A DNA stretch of 5,971 nt from an uncultured Eubacteriales bacterium (lineage in GTDB: Bacteria > Bacillota > Clostridia > Oscillospirales > Oscillospiraceae): positions 1 to 5,971 of the forward strand of contig CABVBV010000130.1 in assembly GCA_902496595.1 (NCBI GenBank), in the 5' to 3' direction. Below are positions 1 to 5,917 of the stretch, in pieces. Each line of letters opens with the position of its first letter. Within the stretch, counting starts at the first letter, position 1. The notes below the pieces were generated by a model, which saw only the letters and a program-made list of their open reading frames with translations, was not told where the DNA came from and searched no databases. The translations under genes were made by a program, and so were the position numbers.

Positions 1-1481
1 AGGCCATCATCGAGCAGATAATCGCCTGCCACGAGAAGGGCCAGCCCGTGCTGGTGGGCACCATCTCCATCGAAAAGAGCGAGTACCTCTCCTCCCTGCT
101 CAAAAAGCGCGGCATACAGCACAATGTCCTCAACGCCAAGCAGCACGAGCGTGAGGCGGAGATAGTCGCCCAGGCGGGCAAGCTCGGCGCGGTGACCATC
201 GCCACGAACATGGCGGGCCGCGGCACGGACATCATGCTCGGCGGCAACGCGGAGTACCTCGCGAAGAACGACCTCAAAAAAGCCGGCTTCGACGAGGACG
301 TCATCACCGAGGCCACCGGCTATGCGGAGACGGAGGACGAGGACATCCTCAAGGCCCGCGCCATGTTCGCGGAGCGGCTGGCGGAGCACAAGAAGGTCAC
401 GGACGCGGAGGCGGAGAAGGTGCGCGAGGCGGGCGGCCTGTTCATCCTCGGCACGGAGCGGCACGAGTCGCGGCGCATAGACAACCAGCTGCGAGGCCGC
501 GCCGGACGCCAGGGCGACCCCGGCGAGAGCCGCTTCTACATCGCCATGACGGACGACATCATGCGCCTCTTCGGCTCCGAGCGCGTCATGGGCATGATGG
601 ACACCCTCGGCATGGACGAGGACACGCCGCTCGACCAGAAGATGCTCTCGAACGCCATAGAGCAGGCCCAGAAGACCGTTGAGAGCAGAAACTTCCAGAC
701 CCGCAAAAACGTCCTTGAATACGACGACGTCATGAACGTCCAGCGAAACGTCATCTACGACGAGCGCCGCAAGGTGCTCGACGGCGAGGATCTTCAGGCG
801 AGCATCCGCAAGATGATAGAGGAGTTCGTCTCCTCCACCGTGGCGGACGGGCTCGGCAGCGAGCAGCACCCCGACCTCGCCGCCGTGAACGAGGCGCTCG
901 CGCCCTTCGGCAAGCTCTTCCTGCGCCCGGGCGACATAAAGCTCGCGCCCGAGGAGCTTTCCGGCCTCAACGCTCAGAAGCTGACGGACTTGGTGCTTGA
1001 GAAGGCGCTGGCCTTCTACGACGCGAAGGAGAAGGAGCTCGGCCTCATGCCGAACGGCCAGCCCGTCATGCGCGAGCTCGAGCGCGTGGTCATGCTCCGC
1101 GTGGTTGACGAATACTGGATGGAGCACCTCGACGCCATGACCGATCTCAGGCAGGGCATCGGCCTGCGCGGCTACGGCAACACCAAGCCCATCGACGCCT
1201 ACAAGAACGAGGGCTTCGAGATGTTCGAGGCCATGATACACGGCATCAGGGAGGAGACGGTGCGCCGGCTCTTCGTCGTGCGCGTGAAGAAGGAGGAGAA
1301 GCTCGAGCGCAAGAGCGTCTCCAAAAACGCGGCGGCGAACGTCGGCGGCGACGCCAGCGTCAAGAAGCAGCCGGTGAAGAAGATAAAGAAGCCCGGCCGC
1401 AACGACCCCTGCCCCTGCGGCAAGCTCAGGCCGAACGGGCTGCCGATGAAATACAAGGACTGCTGCGGCCGCAATGACTGA
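1..1481 (+). CDS. secA: Protein translocase ATPase subunit SecA, 3' part (5' truncated by window edge)
   Basis: SecA is the cytoplasmic ATPase that pushes unfolded preproteins through the SecYEG channel. The reading frame is already open at base 3, so the gene begins upstream; about 492 C-terminal residues are seen, a little over half of a usual SecA. Visible in order are the second nucleotide-binding domain with helicase motif V (ATNMAGRGTDI, about 198-230) and motif VI (QLRGRAGRQGDPG, about 486-524), then the helical scaffold/IRA1 region (MEHLDAM...LRQGIGLRGYG, about 1120-1185), a Lys-rich linker, and a C-terminal SEC-C zinc motif. In that motif the CPC (1410-1418) and CC (1461-1466) are separated by 14 residues rather than the usual 8, while the following NDPCPCG and MKYKDCCG signatures stay intact. 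It is the first visible gene of the collinear run, and its stop lies 19 nt before the preferred start of the next gene. The family call is near certain; nothing is broken within the window. Confidence 0.98.
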   Translation, partial: AIIEQIIACHEKGQPVLVGTISIEKSEYLSSLLKKRGIQHNVLNAKQHEREAEIVAQAGKLGAVTIATNMAGRGTDIMLGGNAEYLAKNDLKKAGFDEDVITEATGYAETEDEDILKARAMFAERLAEHKKVTDAEAEKVREAGGLFILGTERHESRRIDNQLRGRAGRQGDPGESRFYIAMTDDIMRLFGSERVMGMMDTLGMDEDTPLDQKMLSNAIEQAQKTVESRNFQTRKNVLEYDDVMNVQRNVIYDERRKVLDGEDLQASIRKMIEEFVSSTVADGLGSEQHPDLAAVNEALAPFGKLFLRPGDIKLAPEELSGLNAQKLTDLVLEKALAFYDAKEKELGLMPNGQPVMRELERVVMLRVVDEYWMEHLDAMTDLRQGIGLRGYGNTKPIDAYKNEGFEMFEAMIHGIREETVRRLFVVRVKKEEKLERKSVSKNAAANVGGDASVKKQPVKKIKKPGRNDPCPCGKLRPNGLPMKYKDCCGRND

Positions 1482-1489
1482 GCCGCGGG

Positions 1490-1495
1490 AAGGAG
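1490..1495 (+). promoter_or_regulatory. Ribosome binding site that decides the pgeF start
   Basis: AAGGAG lies 5 nt before the ATG at 1501. The alternative ATG at 1474, inside the secA stop region, has no comparable purine-rich site upstream. The later start also begins the protein where PgeF homologues usually begin, so 1501 is preferred. Confidence 0.8.
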
Positions 1496-1500
1496 CGGCG

Positions 1501-2304
1501 ATGTCACGATTTGTCGAGCGTGAAAAGGACGGCCTGGTGTACATGACCTCGCCAGTCATAACGGCGAAGCACGCTTTCACGACGCGGTACGGCGGGGTAT
1601 CCGAGGGGTACCTAAGCTCGCTGAACCTGGGCTTCAACCGGGGCGACGAGCGCGAGCGGGTGCTGGAGAACTACCGCATCCTTGGCCGGGCCCTGGACGT
1701 GGACGTGATGCACGCGGCCTTCACGAAGCAGGTACACGGTGTACACGTCAGGCTCGTGACCGAGGACGACCGCTGCTGCCCCACCGACCCCGACCCCTGC
1801 GATTCGGACGGACTGGTGACCAACGTCAAGGGGCTTCCCATCTTCTGTTTCACCGCTGACTGCGTGCCGCTGCTGCTGCACGACCCGGTGCGCGAGACCG
1901 CAGGCGCCATACACTGCGGCTGGCGCAGCTCGGTGGGCGACATCCCCGCCGTGGCAGTGAGGATAATGGAGACTCTGGGCTCCAGGGCTTGGGACATCCG
2001 TGCCGCCATCGGCCCCGCCATAGGCGCCTGCTGCTTCGAGACTGATTCAGACGTGCCCGAGGCCCTCAGGCGCTGGCTCGGCGATGGTGAAGCCGAGGAG
2101 TTCATCAGGGTAAAGGGCGAAGCCGGAGGCAAGTTCCTCGTAGACCTGCGCGGTGCGCTCCGGCACAGGCTCATCCAGCTGGGGCTGGAGGAGGAGAACA
2201 TCGACGTCTCGAACGAGTGTACCATGTGCCTGCATGAGAAATACTGGTCGCACAGGCACAGCCGCGGGCTGCGCGGCAGCCAGTGTGCGTTCATTTGTCT
2301 CTGA
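1501..2304 (+). CDS. pgeF: Peptidoglycan editing factor PgeF / YlmD-type laccase-domain (purine nucleoside) enzyme
   Basis: This 267-residue protein belongs to the DUF152/Cu-oxidase_4 family (YfiH, YlmD, LACC1). Known members are reported to act as purine nucleoside phosphorylase/adenosine deaminase enzymes, and E. coli YfiH (PgeF) keeps wrong amino acids out of peptidoglycan precursors; which role applies here cannot be read from sequence. The three expected metal/active-site residues are present: His79 in TKQVHG, Cys121 in FTADCVPLLL, and His138 in AIHCGWRSS. Other family signatures are TTRYGGVS (27-34), LNLGFNRGD (41-49), IGPAIGACCFE, and a C-terminal Cys-rich segment followed by YWSHRHSRG. 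The family's HAGWRGT is changed to HCGWRSS, and the protein is rich in cysteine. A longer form from the ATG at 1474 would overlap secA by 8 nt but lacks a ribosome site. The next gene begins 15 nt after the stop, so co-transcription with secA and the binding protein is likely. It has no signal peptide and is presumably cytoplasmic. Confidence 0.92.
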   Translation: MSRFVEREKDGLVYMTSPVITAKHAFTTRYGGVSEGYLSSLNLGFNRGDERERVLENYRILGRALDVDVMHAAFTKQVHGVHVRLVTEDDRCCPTDPDPCDSDGLVTNVKGLPIFCFTADCVPLLLHDPVRETAGAIHCGWRSSVGDIPAVAVRIMETLGSRAWDIRAAIGPAIGACCFETDSDVPEALRRWLGDGEAEEFIRVKGEAGGKFLVDLRGALRHRLIQLGLEEENIDVSNECTMCLHEKYWSHRHSRGLRGSQCAFICL

Positions 2305-2319
2305 ACAACGGAGTGTGAC

Positions 2320-3921
2320 ATGAAAAAACGTCTTATACCTTTCATATCCATCCTGCTGGCGCTCTCCATCCTCTCGGGCTGCGGGACGCGCACGGAAAAA
2401 GAACCCGACCCCGTCGAGGGCAATCTGCCCGGCACCGAGCTCGGCGTTTCAGACGCCGCCGACGACATCTTCTCCCTGAATTACAACTCGTCGGCAAGCC
2501 TCAACCCATACGCCACCAACGACACGGACAACCTGCTCATAAGCCAGCTGGTGTACGACAATATTTTCGAGCTGGACGACGAGTACAACCTGACCTCCAG
2601 GATAATCCTGGACTACGAGAACACGAACGGCAGCTACTGGACGTTCACTGTCGACACGAGCATCAAGATGCACGACGGCACGAACCTCACGGCGGCGGAC
2701 GTGGCCTACTCCATACAGAGAGCCAAGCAATCGTCCAGATACAGCGGGCGCTTGACCTATACCTACGGCGCAGGCGCTACGAGCGAGGATCAATTCGTTG
2801 TCAACCTCGGCAAATCCGACACGCTCTTCCCATATCTTCTTACGATACCCGTTGTGAAGGAAGGTTCTGCCGGAGAGGCTCTGCCCGCCGGCACCGGGCC
2901 CTATAAGTACGTCGAAGGCGCAGACTATGTCGAGGCATTTGAAGGGCACGTCAACTACCAGAGTTTGCCCGTGGACAGGATCTACTTCAAGGAGTACACT
3001 GAGGTCGAGGATATCATCATGGCCTTCGAGGACTCGTACATCGACCTCACCGTGAACGACCCGAACGGCACTCTCAACTACGGCTACGGCGGCAACACCG
3101 AAAAGCGCTACTACACCACCACAAATATGCACTACTTCGGTTTCAACGCCTCGGCCGAGTTCGTCGGCAACTCCCAGCTCCGCTATGCGCTCTCGCTGGC
3201 GGTCGACAGGGAATACGCCGCGGGAACGCTCATGGGCAACGGGGCTGTGCCCTCCTGCCTGCCCATCTCGCCGCTCAGCCCGCTCTATGACGAGAGCGTC
3301 GCCTCAGAGCTGAAGTTTGACCTGGAACTCTGCGCCATGATCTTCGACAACCTGGGCGTTACCGACATGGACGGGGACGGGAAGAGAGAATACGTGGAGT
3401 ACAGCCAGATGAAGGAAATCGACATCGACCTCATCGTCTGCTCCGAGTCCGCCGGAAAGGGAGACATTGCAAAGCAATTCGCTTCAGACCTCTCCTCCAT
3501 AGGAGTTACCGTGTCTGTCAGGGAACTGGGCTGGACAGACTACAAAAACGCGCTCATGAACGGAGACTTCGATATGTACTACGCCGAGGTGAAGCTCGGC
3601 GCCGATTTCGACCTCTCCAGCCTGCTCACCAAAGACGCGGCGCTCAACTACGGCAAGATCGAAGACGAGAACTACTCGACCTACATCTCCAGCTTCCTCG
3701 CCGCGGACGACTTGACGAGGCCGCAGGCCTGCTACGATATGCTCAGCTACATCGCCTCCACCTCCCCCATCATCCCCATCTGCTTTGAGAGGCAGGAGGT
3801 AATCAGCCACCGCAACGTCATCACCGGCATGAATCCCACATCCAGCAATGTGTTCTACGGCATCGAAAACTGGACGATAACCTTTTCCACAGAAACAGAC
3901 GAGGGGGAAAATGAGAAATGA
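2320..3921 (+). CDS. Family 5 (OppA/DppA-like) ABC transporter substrate-binding lipoprotein
   Basis: A 533-residue extracytoplasmic binding protein of the SBP_bac_5 class, whose members carry oligopeptides, dipeptides, murein peptides, nickel or other ligands to an ABC importer. A short basic N-terminus and hydrophobic core end in the lipobox LSGC, with Cys21 as the predicted lipidated residue. Family signatures follow: LNPY (61-64), the MHDGTNLTAADVAYS block (117-131), GTGPYKY (191-197), and a FGFNAS...LRYALSLAVDRE block (about 273-298). A DxDGDG loop at 349-354 resembles a Ca-binding loop but is common at this position in the family. GGAG at 2310-2313 lies 6 nt before the ATG. No permease or ATPase gene lies between it and the terminator, so it is an orphan here and must use a transporter encoded elsewhere, or act as a sensor or scavenger. 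Its stop overlaps the cytidine deaminase start (ATGA), suggesting coupled translation. Ligand is unknown; wall peptides are one guess from context. Confidence 0.92.
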   Translation: MKKRLIPFISILLALSILSGCGTRTEKEPDPVEGNLPGTELGVSDAADDIFSLNYNSSASLNPYATNDTDNLLISQLVYDNIFELDDEYNLTSRIILDYENTNGSYWTFTVDTSIKMHDGTNLTAADVAYSIQRAKQSSRYSGRLTYTYGAGATSEDQFVVNLGKSDTLFPYLLTIPVVKEGSAGEALPAGTGPYKYVEGADYVEAFEGHVNYQSLPVDRIYFKEYTEVEDIIMAFEDSYIDLTVNDPNGTLNYGYGGNTEKRYYTTTNMHYFGFNASAEFVGNSQLRYALSLAVDREYAAGTLMGNGAVPSCLPISPLSPLYDESVASELKFDLELCAMIFDNLGVTDMDGDGKREYVEYSQMKEIDIDLIVCSESAGKGDIAKQFASDLSSIGVTVSVRELGWTDYKNALMNGDFDMYYAEVKLGADFDLSSLLTKDAALNYGKIEDENYSTYISSFLAADDLTRPQACYDMLSYIASTSPIIPICFERQEVISHRNVITGMNPTSSNVFYGIENWTITFSTETDEGENEK

Positions 3922-4298
3922 CAGACAGAGAATTAATGGACAAGGCGCGTGAAGCAGCAGGCAACGCCTATGTGCCGTACTCTCAGTTCCCGGTGGGCGC
4001 GGCGCTGGAGTGCTCGGACGGTTCGGTTTTCACAGGCTGCAACGTGGAAAACGCCGCCCTGGGCAGCACGATCTGCGCGGAGCGCACCGCCGCCTGTAAG
4101 GCGGTCAGCGAGGGCCATCAGGACTTCGTGAGGATAGCCATCTGGGGCGAGGGCAAGGACTACTGTATGCCCTGCGGAGCCTGCCGGCAGTTCCTCGCCG
4201 AGTTCTCGCAGACCATGGAAGTGCTCTGCGCCAAGGCGGGAGGCAGATATGTGAGTTACAGGCTCAACCAGCTTCTGCCCCACACCTTCAACTACTGA
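3918..4298 (+). CDS. cdd: Cytidine deaminase, small tetrameric type
   Basis: This 126-residue enzyme deaminates cytidine and deoxycytidine to uridine and deoxyuridine in cytoplasmic pyrimidine salvage. The length and layout match the short homotetrameric form typified by B. subtilis Cdd. Zinc ligands are Cys53 (in TICAERTA), Cys86 and Cys89 (in PCGACRQF), with Glu55 as the proton-shuttling catalytic residue. The substrate-binding segment GCNVENAALG (40-49) supplies Asn42 and Glu44, and Phe24 sits in the YSQFPVGAAL segment. All key residues are intact, so it should be active. The start ATG overlaps the stop of the binding-protein gene by 4 nt (ATGA at 3918-3921). The only upstream Shine-Dalgarno candidate is a GAGGGGG run about 10 nt before the start, so translational coupling is plausible. 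The next gene starts 1 nt after the stop codon. Cdd often sits near era/diacylglycerol kinase genes in Firmicutes, so this neighbourhood is not the common one. Confidence 0.97.
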   Translation: MTDRELMDKAREAAGNAYVPYSQFPVGAALECSDGSVFTGCNVENAALGSTICAERTAACKAVSEGHQDFVRIAIWGEGKDYCMPCGACRQFLAEFSQTMEVLCAKAGGRYVSYRLNQLLPHTFNY

Positions 4299-4299
4299 C

Positions 4300-4569
4300 A
4301 TGGAGCTTGAACAGCTCAAAATATTCTGCGCCGCTGCCGAGAGAGGCAGCCTCTCAAAAACGGCGGCGGCGCTCTATATAAGCCACTCCACCGTTTCCCG
4401 GGCGATATCCGCGCTCGAGCATTCGGTCGGCGCGGAGCTCTTTTTTCGGGACAGCCGGGGCGTCAGCCTCACTCCGGCTGGAGTCCTCATGTTCGAGGGA
4501 GCAAAAGAACTTCTGCGCATGGCGGAGGAGCTGGAAGATAAAGTCAGAACAATAGGAGGTACGATATGA
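4300..4569 (+). CDS. Stand-alone LysR-type winged helix-turn-helix protein (DNA-binding domain only)
   Basis: An 89-residue protein that matches only the N-terminal DNA-binding half of LysR-type regulators. It opens with the classic MELEQLKIFCAAAERGSLSKTAAAL; the helix-turn-helix spans about residues 17-40, with recognition helix around SHSTVSRAISALE, then the wing (GAELFFRDSRGVSLTPAG, 44-61) and the long linker helix (about 62-85). It then stops. The usual ~200-residue effector-binding domain is absent, and full family members are about 300 residues. No remnant follows in any frame, because the next gene starts at once (ATGA overlap at 4566-4569). The start lies 1 nt after the cdd stop and has no visible Shine-Dalgarno site, so it is probably translated by reinitiation after cdd. 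The codon pattern looks like its neighbours, which argues for a maintained gene rather than a decaying fragment. As the linker helix is the dimerisation element, it could still bind DNA as a dimer. Targets are unknown; its own operon is a natural candidate. Confidence 0.85.
   Translation: MELEQLKIFCAAAERGSLSKTAAALYISHSTVSRAISALEHSVGAELFFRDSRGVSLTPAGVLMFEGAKELLRMAEELEDKVRTIGGTI
4554..4560 (+). promoter_or_regulatory. Strong ribosome binding site for the SLH peptidase, embedded in the lysR-like gene
   Basis: AGGAGGT, a near-perfect anti-16S match, lies 5 nt before the ATG at 4566. It falls inside the last codons of the preceding gene, where it encodes parts of Ile-Gly-Gly-Thr. The downstream gene can therefore be translated strongly on its own, unlike the two genes before it. 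Confidence 0.9.
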
Positions 4570-5879
4570 GAAGAAAGGGTATCATTGCAAGGTTTTCAGC
4601 CGCAATTCTCGCAGCGCTCATGCTGTTTGCCGTCATGCCCGCGGCTCCGGCAAGCGCCCTCAATATGGGCAGTCTGAACGTCAGCTTTGCTGATGTCAGC
4701 AAGAGCGACTGGTATTACGAATACGTGAGTTTCTGCGCAAGCCTCGGCATCATCGAGGGCAAGGAAGACGGGCTCTACCATCCCGACGACCAGCTCAAGA
4801 GGGGCGAGTTCATGAAGCTGCTCTCCTACATAGGCGACCTCGTGCCCTACACCTGGGATACAAGCGTCCACTGGGCCCAGCCCTATTGGCAGCTCATGAA
4901 CGACAACGGCGTGCTCTGGGGCATAGACGACGTGGTCTGCACTTATTCCTCACTTGAAACGCCCATCTCCAGATACGAGATGAGCGTCATGATAAACAAT
5001 CTGTGCAGCAACGTGTATTCCGAGACGCCGGTCACGCTGGAGTCGCCCTCGAGCATCATAGGCGACTACGACAGCATGGCTAGCAAGTACCACGAGTCCG
5101 TCATCCAGGCCTTCGGCAAGGGCATCCTCGACGGCTATGAGGACGGCAACTTCCACGGCGAGAACACCCTGACAAGGGCGCAGGCCGCCGCGGTCGTCGT
5201 CCGCACCGCCGTCAGCTCCGAGCGGCTCGAGGTCAAGTCCGCCACCGAGGTCGAGACCCCGACCGGCGGAGACGCGACTATGAATCCGCAGGACTCCTTC
5301 GCCTGGCGCAGCCGCAGCATGATAGACGCCTGGGGCAACCCGAACTCCGAGGCGAGGCTGCTCCTCTTCGGCGACAGCAGCAAGACCTACTTCACCGGCA
5401 ACGAGTCCAACCTCAGCGACTATATCGTCACCATCCAGGTCAGGACTTGGGATATAAATTCCTCCGGCCAGAAGTACACCCGTACCTGGAACCTGCAGGT
5501 GAACAAAATGGTCGAGGACGAGGTCAAGGCCATCTTCGAGTATATCTACAACGACCCGGAGCAGTTCCCCATCCACGCTCTCGGCTGCGCGAGGTTCGGT
5601 GCAAACCAGCTCAGGCACGGCTGGGGCTGCGCGATCGACATCAACCCCGTCGAGAACTTCTACTGCTACACGACCACCACCCCCTACACCGCAGTCACAG
5701 GCACGACCTGCTACAAGTACAGCGACAGCCCGTACTGCATCACGCCCGACAGCAGCGTGGTCGAGGCCTTTGCGCTGTACGGCTGGGGCTGGGGCGGCGG
5801 CACGGCCGAGAACGGCTACAGCGGCTGGAACACCACGGCAGACTACATGCACTTCTCCATCCTGGCCAGCGGCGGCTGA
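4566..5879 (+). CDS. Secreted S-layer-homology protein with C-terminal M15 (VanY/CwlK-like) zinc peptidase domain
   Basis: A 437-residue exported protein. A basic, hydrophobic N-terminus with an AxA site predicts cleavage after Ala31 (PASA-LN). Three SLH repeats follow at about 41-86, 101-147 and 165-213; the third has the clearest TRAQ motif, the others read KRGE and SRYE. SLH triplets typically bind pyruvylated secondary wall polymer, which would anchor it at the surface. After a linker rich in Thr, Glu and Gly (about 218-245), the C-terminal domain shows an M15 peptidase site: His351 and Asp358 in RHGWGCAIDIN, His429 in DYMHFS as zinc ligands, and Asp426 as the likely catalytic acid. M15 enzymes are D,D-carboxypeptidases, D,D-dipeptidases or L-Ala-D-Glu endopeptidases acting on peptidoglycan stem peptides; which one is unresolved. 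The domain has five cysteines (341, 355, 367, 382, 391), unusual for an exported Firmicute protein. The gene overlaps the preceding one by 4 nt, has its own strong ribosome site, ends in tandem stops (TGA TAA), and is followed by the terminator. Confidence 0.9.
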   Translation: MRRKGIIARFSAAILAALMLFAVMPAAPASALNMGSLNVSFADVSKSDWYYEYVSFCASLGIIEGKEDGLYHPDDQLKRGEFMKLLSYIGDLVPYTWDTSVHWAQPYWQLMNDNGVLWGIDDVVCTYSSLETPISRYEMSVMINNLCSNVYSETPVTLESPSSIIGDYDSMASKYHESVIQAFGKGILDGYEDGNFHGENTLTRAQAAAVVVRTAVSSERLEVKSATEVETPTGGDATMNPQDSFAWRSRSMIDAWGNPNSEARLLLFGDSSKTYFTGNESNLSDYIVTIQVRTWDINSSGQKYTRTWNLQVNKMVEDEVKAIFEYIYNDPEQFPIHALGCARFGANQLRHGWGCAIDINPVENFYCYTTTTPYTAVTGTTCYKYSDSPYCITPDSSVVEAFALYGWGWGGGTAENGYSGWNTTADYMHFSILASGG

Positions 5880-5890
5880 TAAATCAAAAG

Positions 5891-5917
5891 AGAGGGCCTT
5901 CGGGGCCCTCTTTTTTT
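5891..5917 (+). terminator. Rho-independent terminator ending the gene run
   Basis: An 8-bp perfect stem, AGAGGGCC (5891-5898) with GGCCCTCT (5904-5911), closes a 5-nt TTCGG loop and runs into a T tract (5911-5917). The AAAAG before the stem could extend pairing into the T tract. It lies 11 nt after the last stop codon and is the only clear terminator in the window, which supports a single transcript through the upstream genes. Confidence 0.95.

Noticed and set aside
1474..1500. Upstream ATG giving nine extra residues on PgeF
   Set aside because: It overlaps the secA end, lacks a ribosome site, and would place the good AAGGAG site inside the gene.
1732..1747. Tandem GTACACG copies that look like an operator
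   Set aside because: They encode Val-His-Gly-Val-His in the conserved QVHG active-site segment, so codon repetition explains them.
2442..2458. Small hairpin CGGCGT-TTCAG-ACGCCG near the start of the binding-protein gene
   Set aside because: Six-bp stem inside coding sequence with no following T run; expected by chance in GC-rich DNA.
1671..2468. Minus-strand open frame (265 codons) across pgeF and the start of the binding protein
   Set aside because: It crosses two well-supported genes, is Ser/Arg/Pro-rich and resembles no family; a shadow frame.
2449..3132. Minus-strand open frame (227 codons) opposite the binding protein
   Set aside because: Val/Gly-rich shadow of a gene with intact family motifs; no ribosome site or domain seen.
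3364..3384. DxDGDG loop in the binding protein as a dockerin or EF-hand domain
   Set aside because: A single loop without the paired helices or duplicated dockerin unit; the motif is common at this position in family 5 binding proteins.
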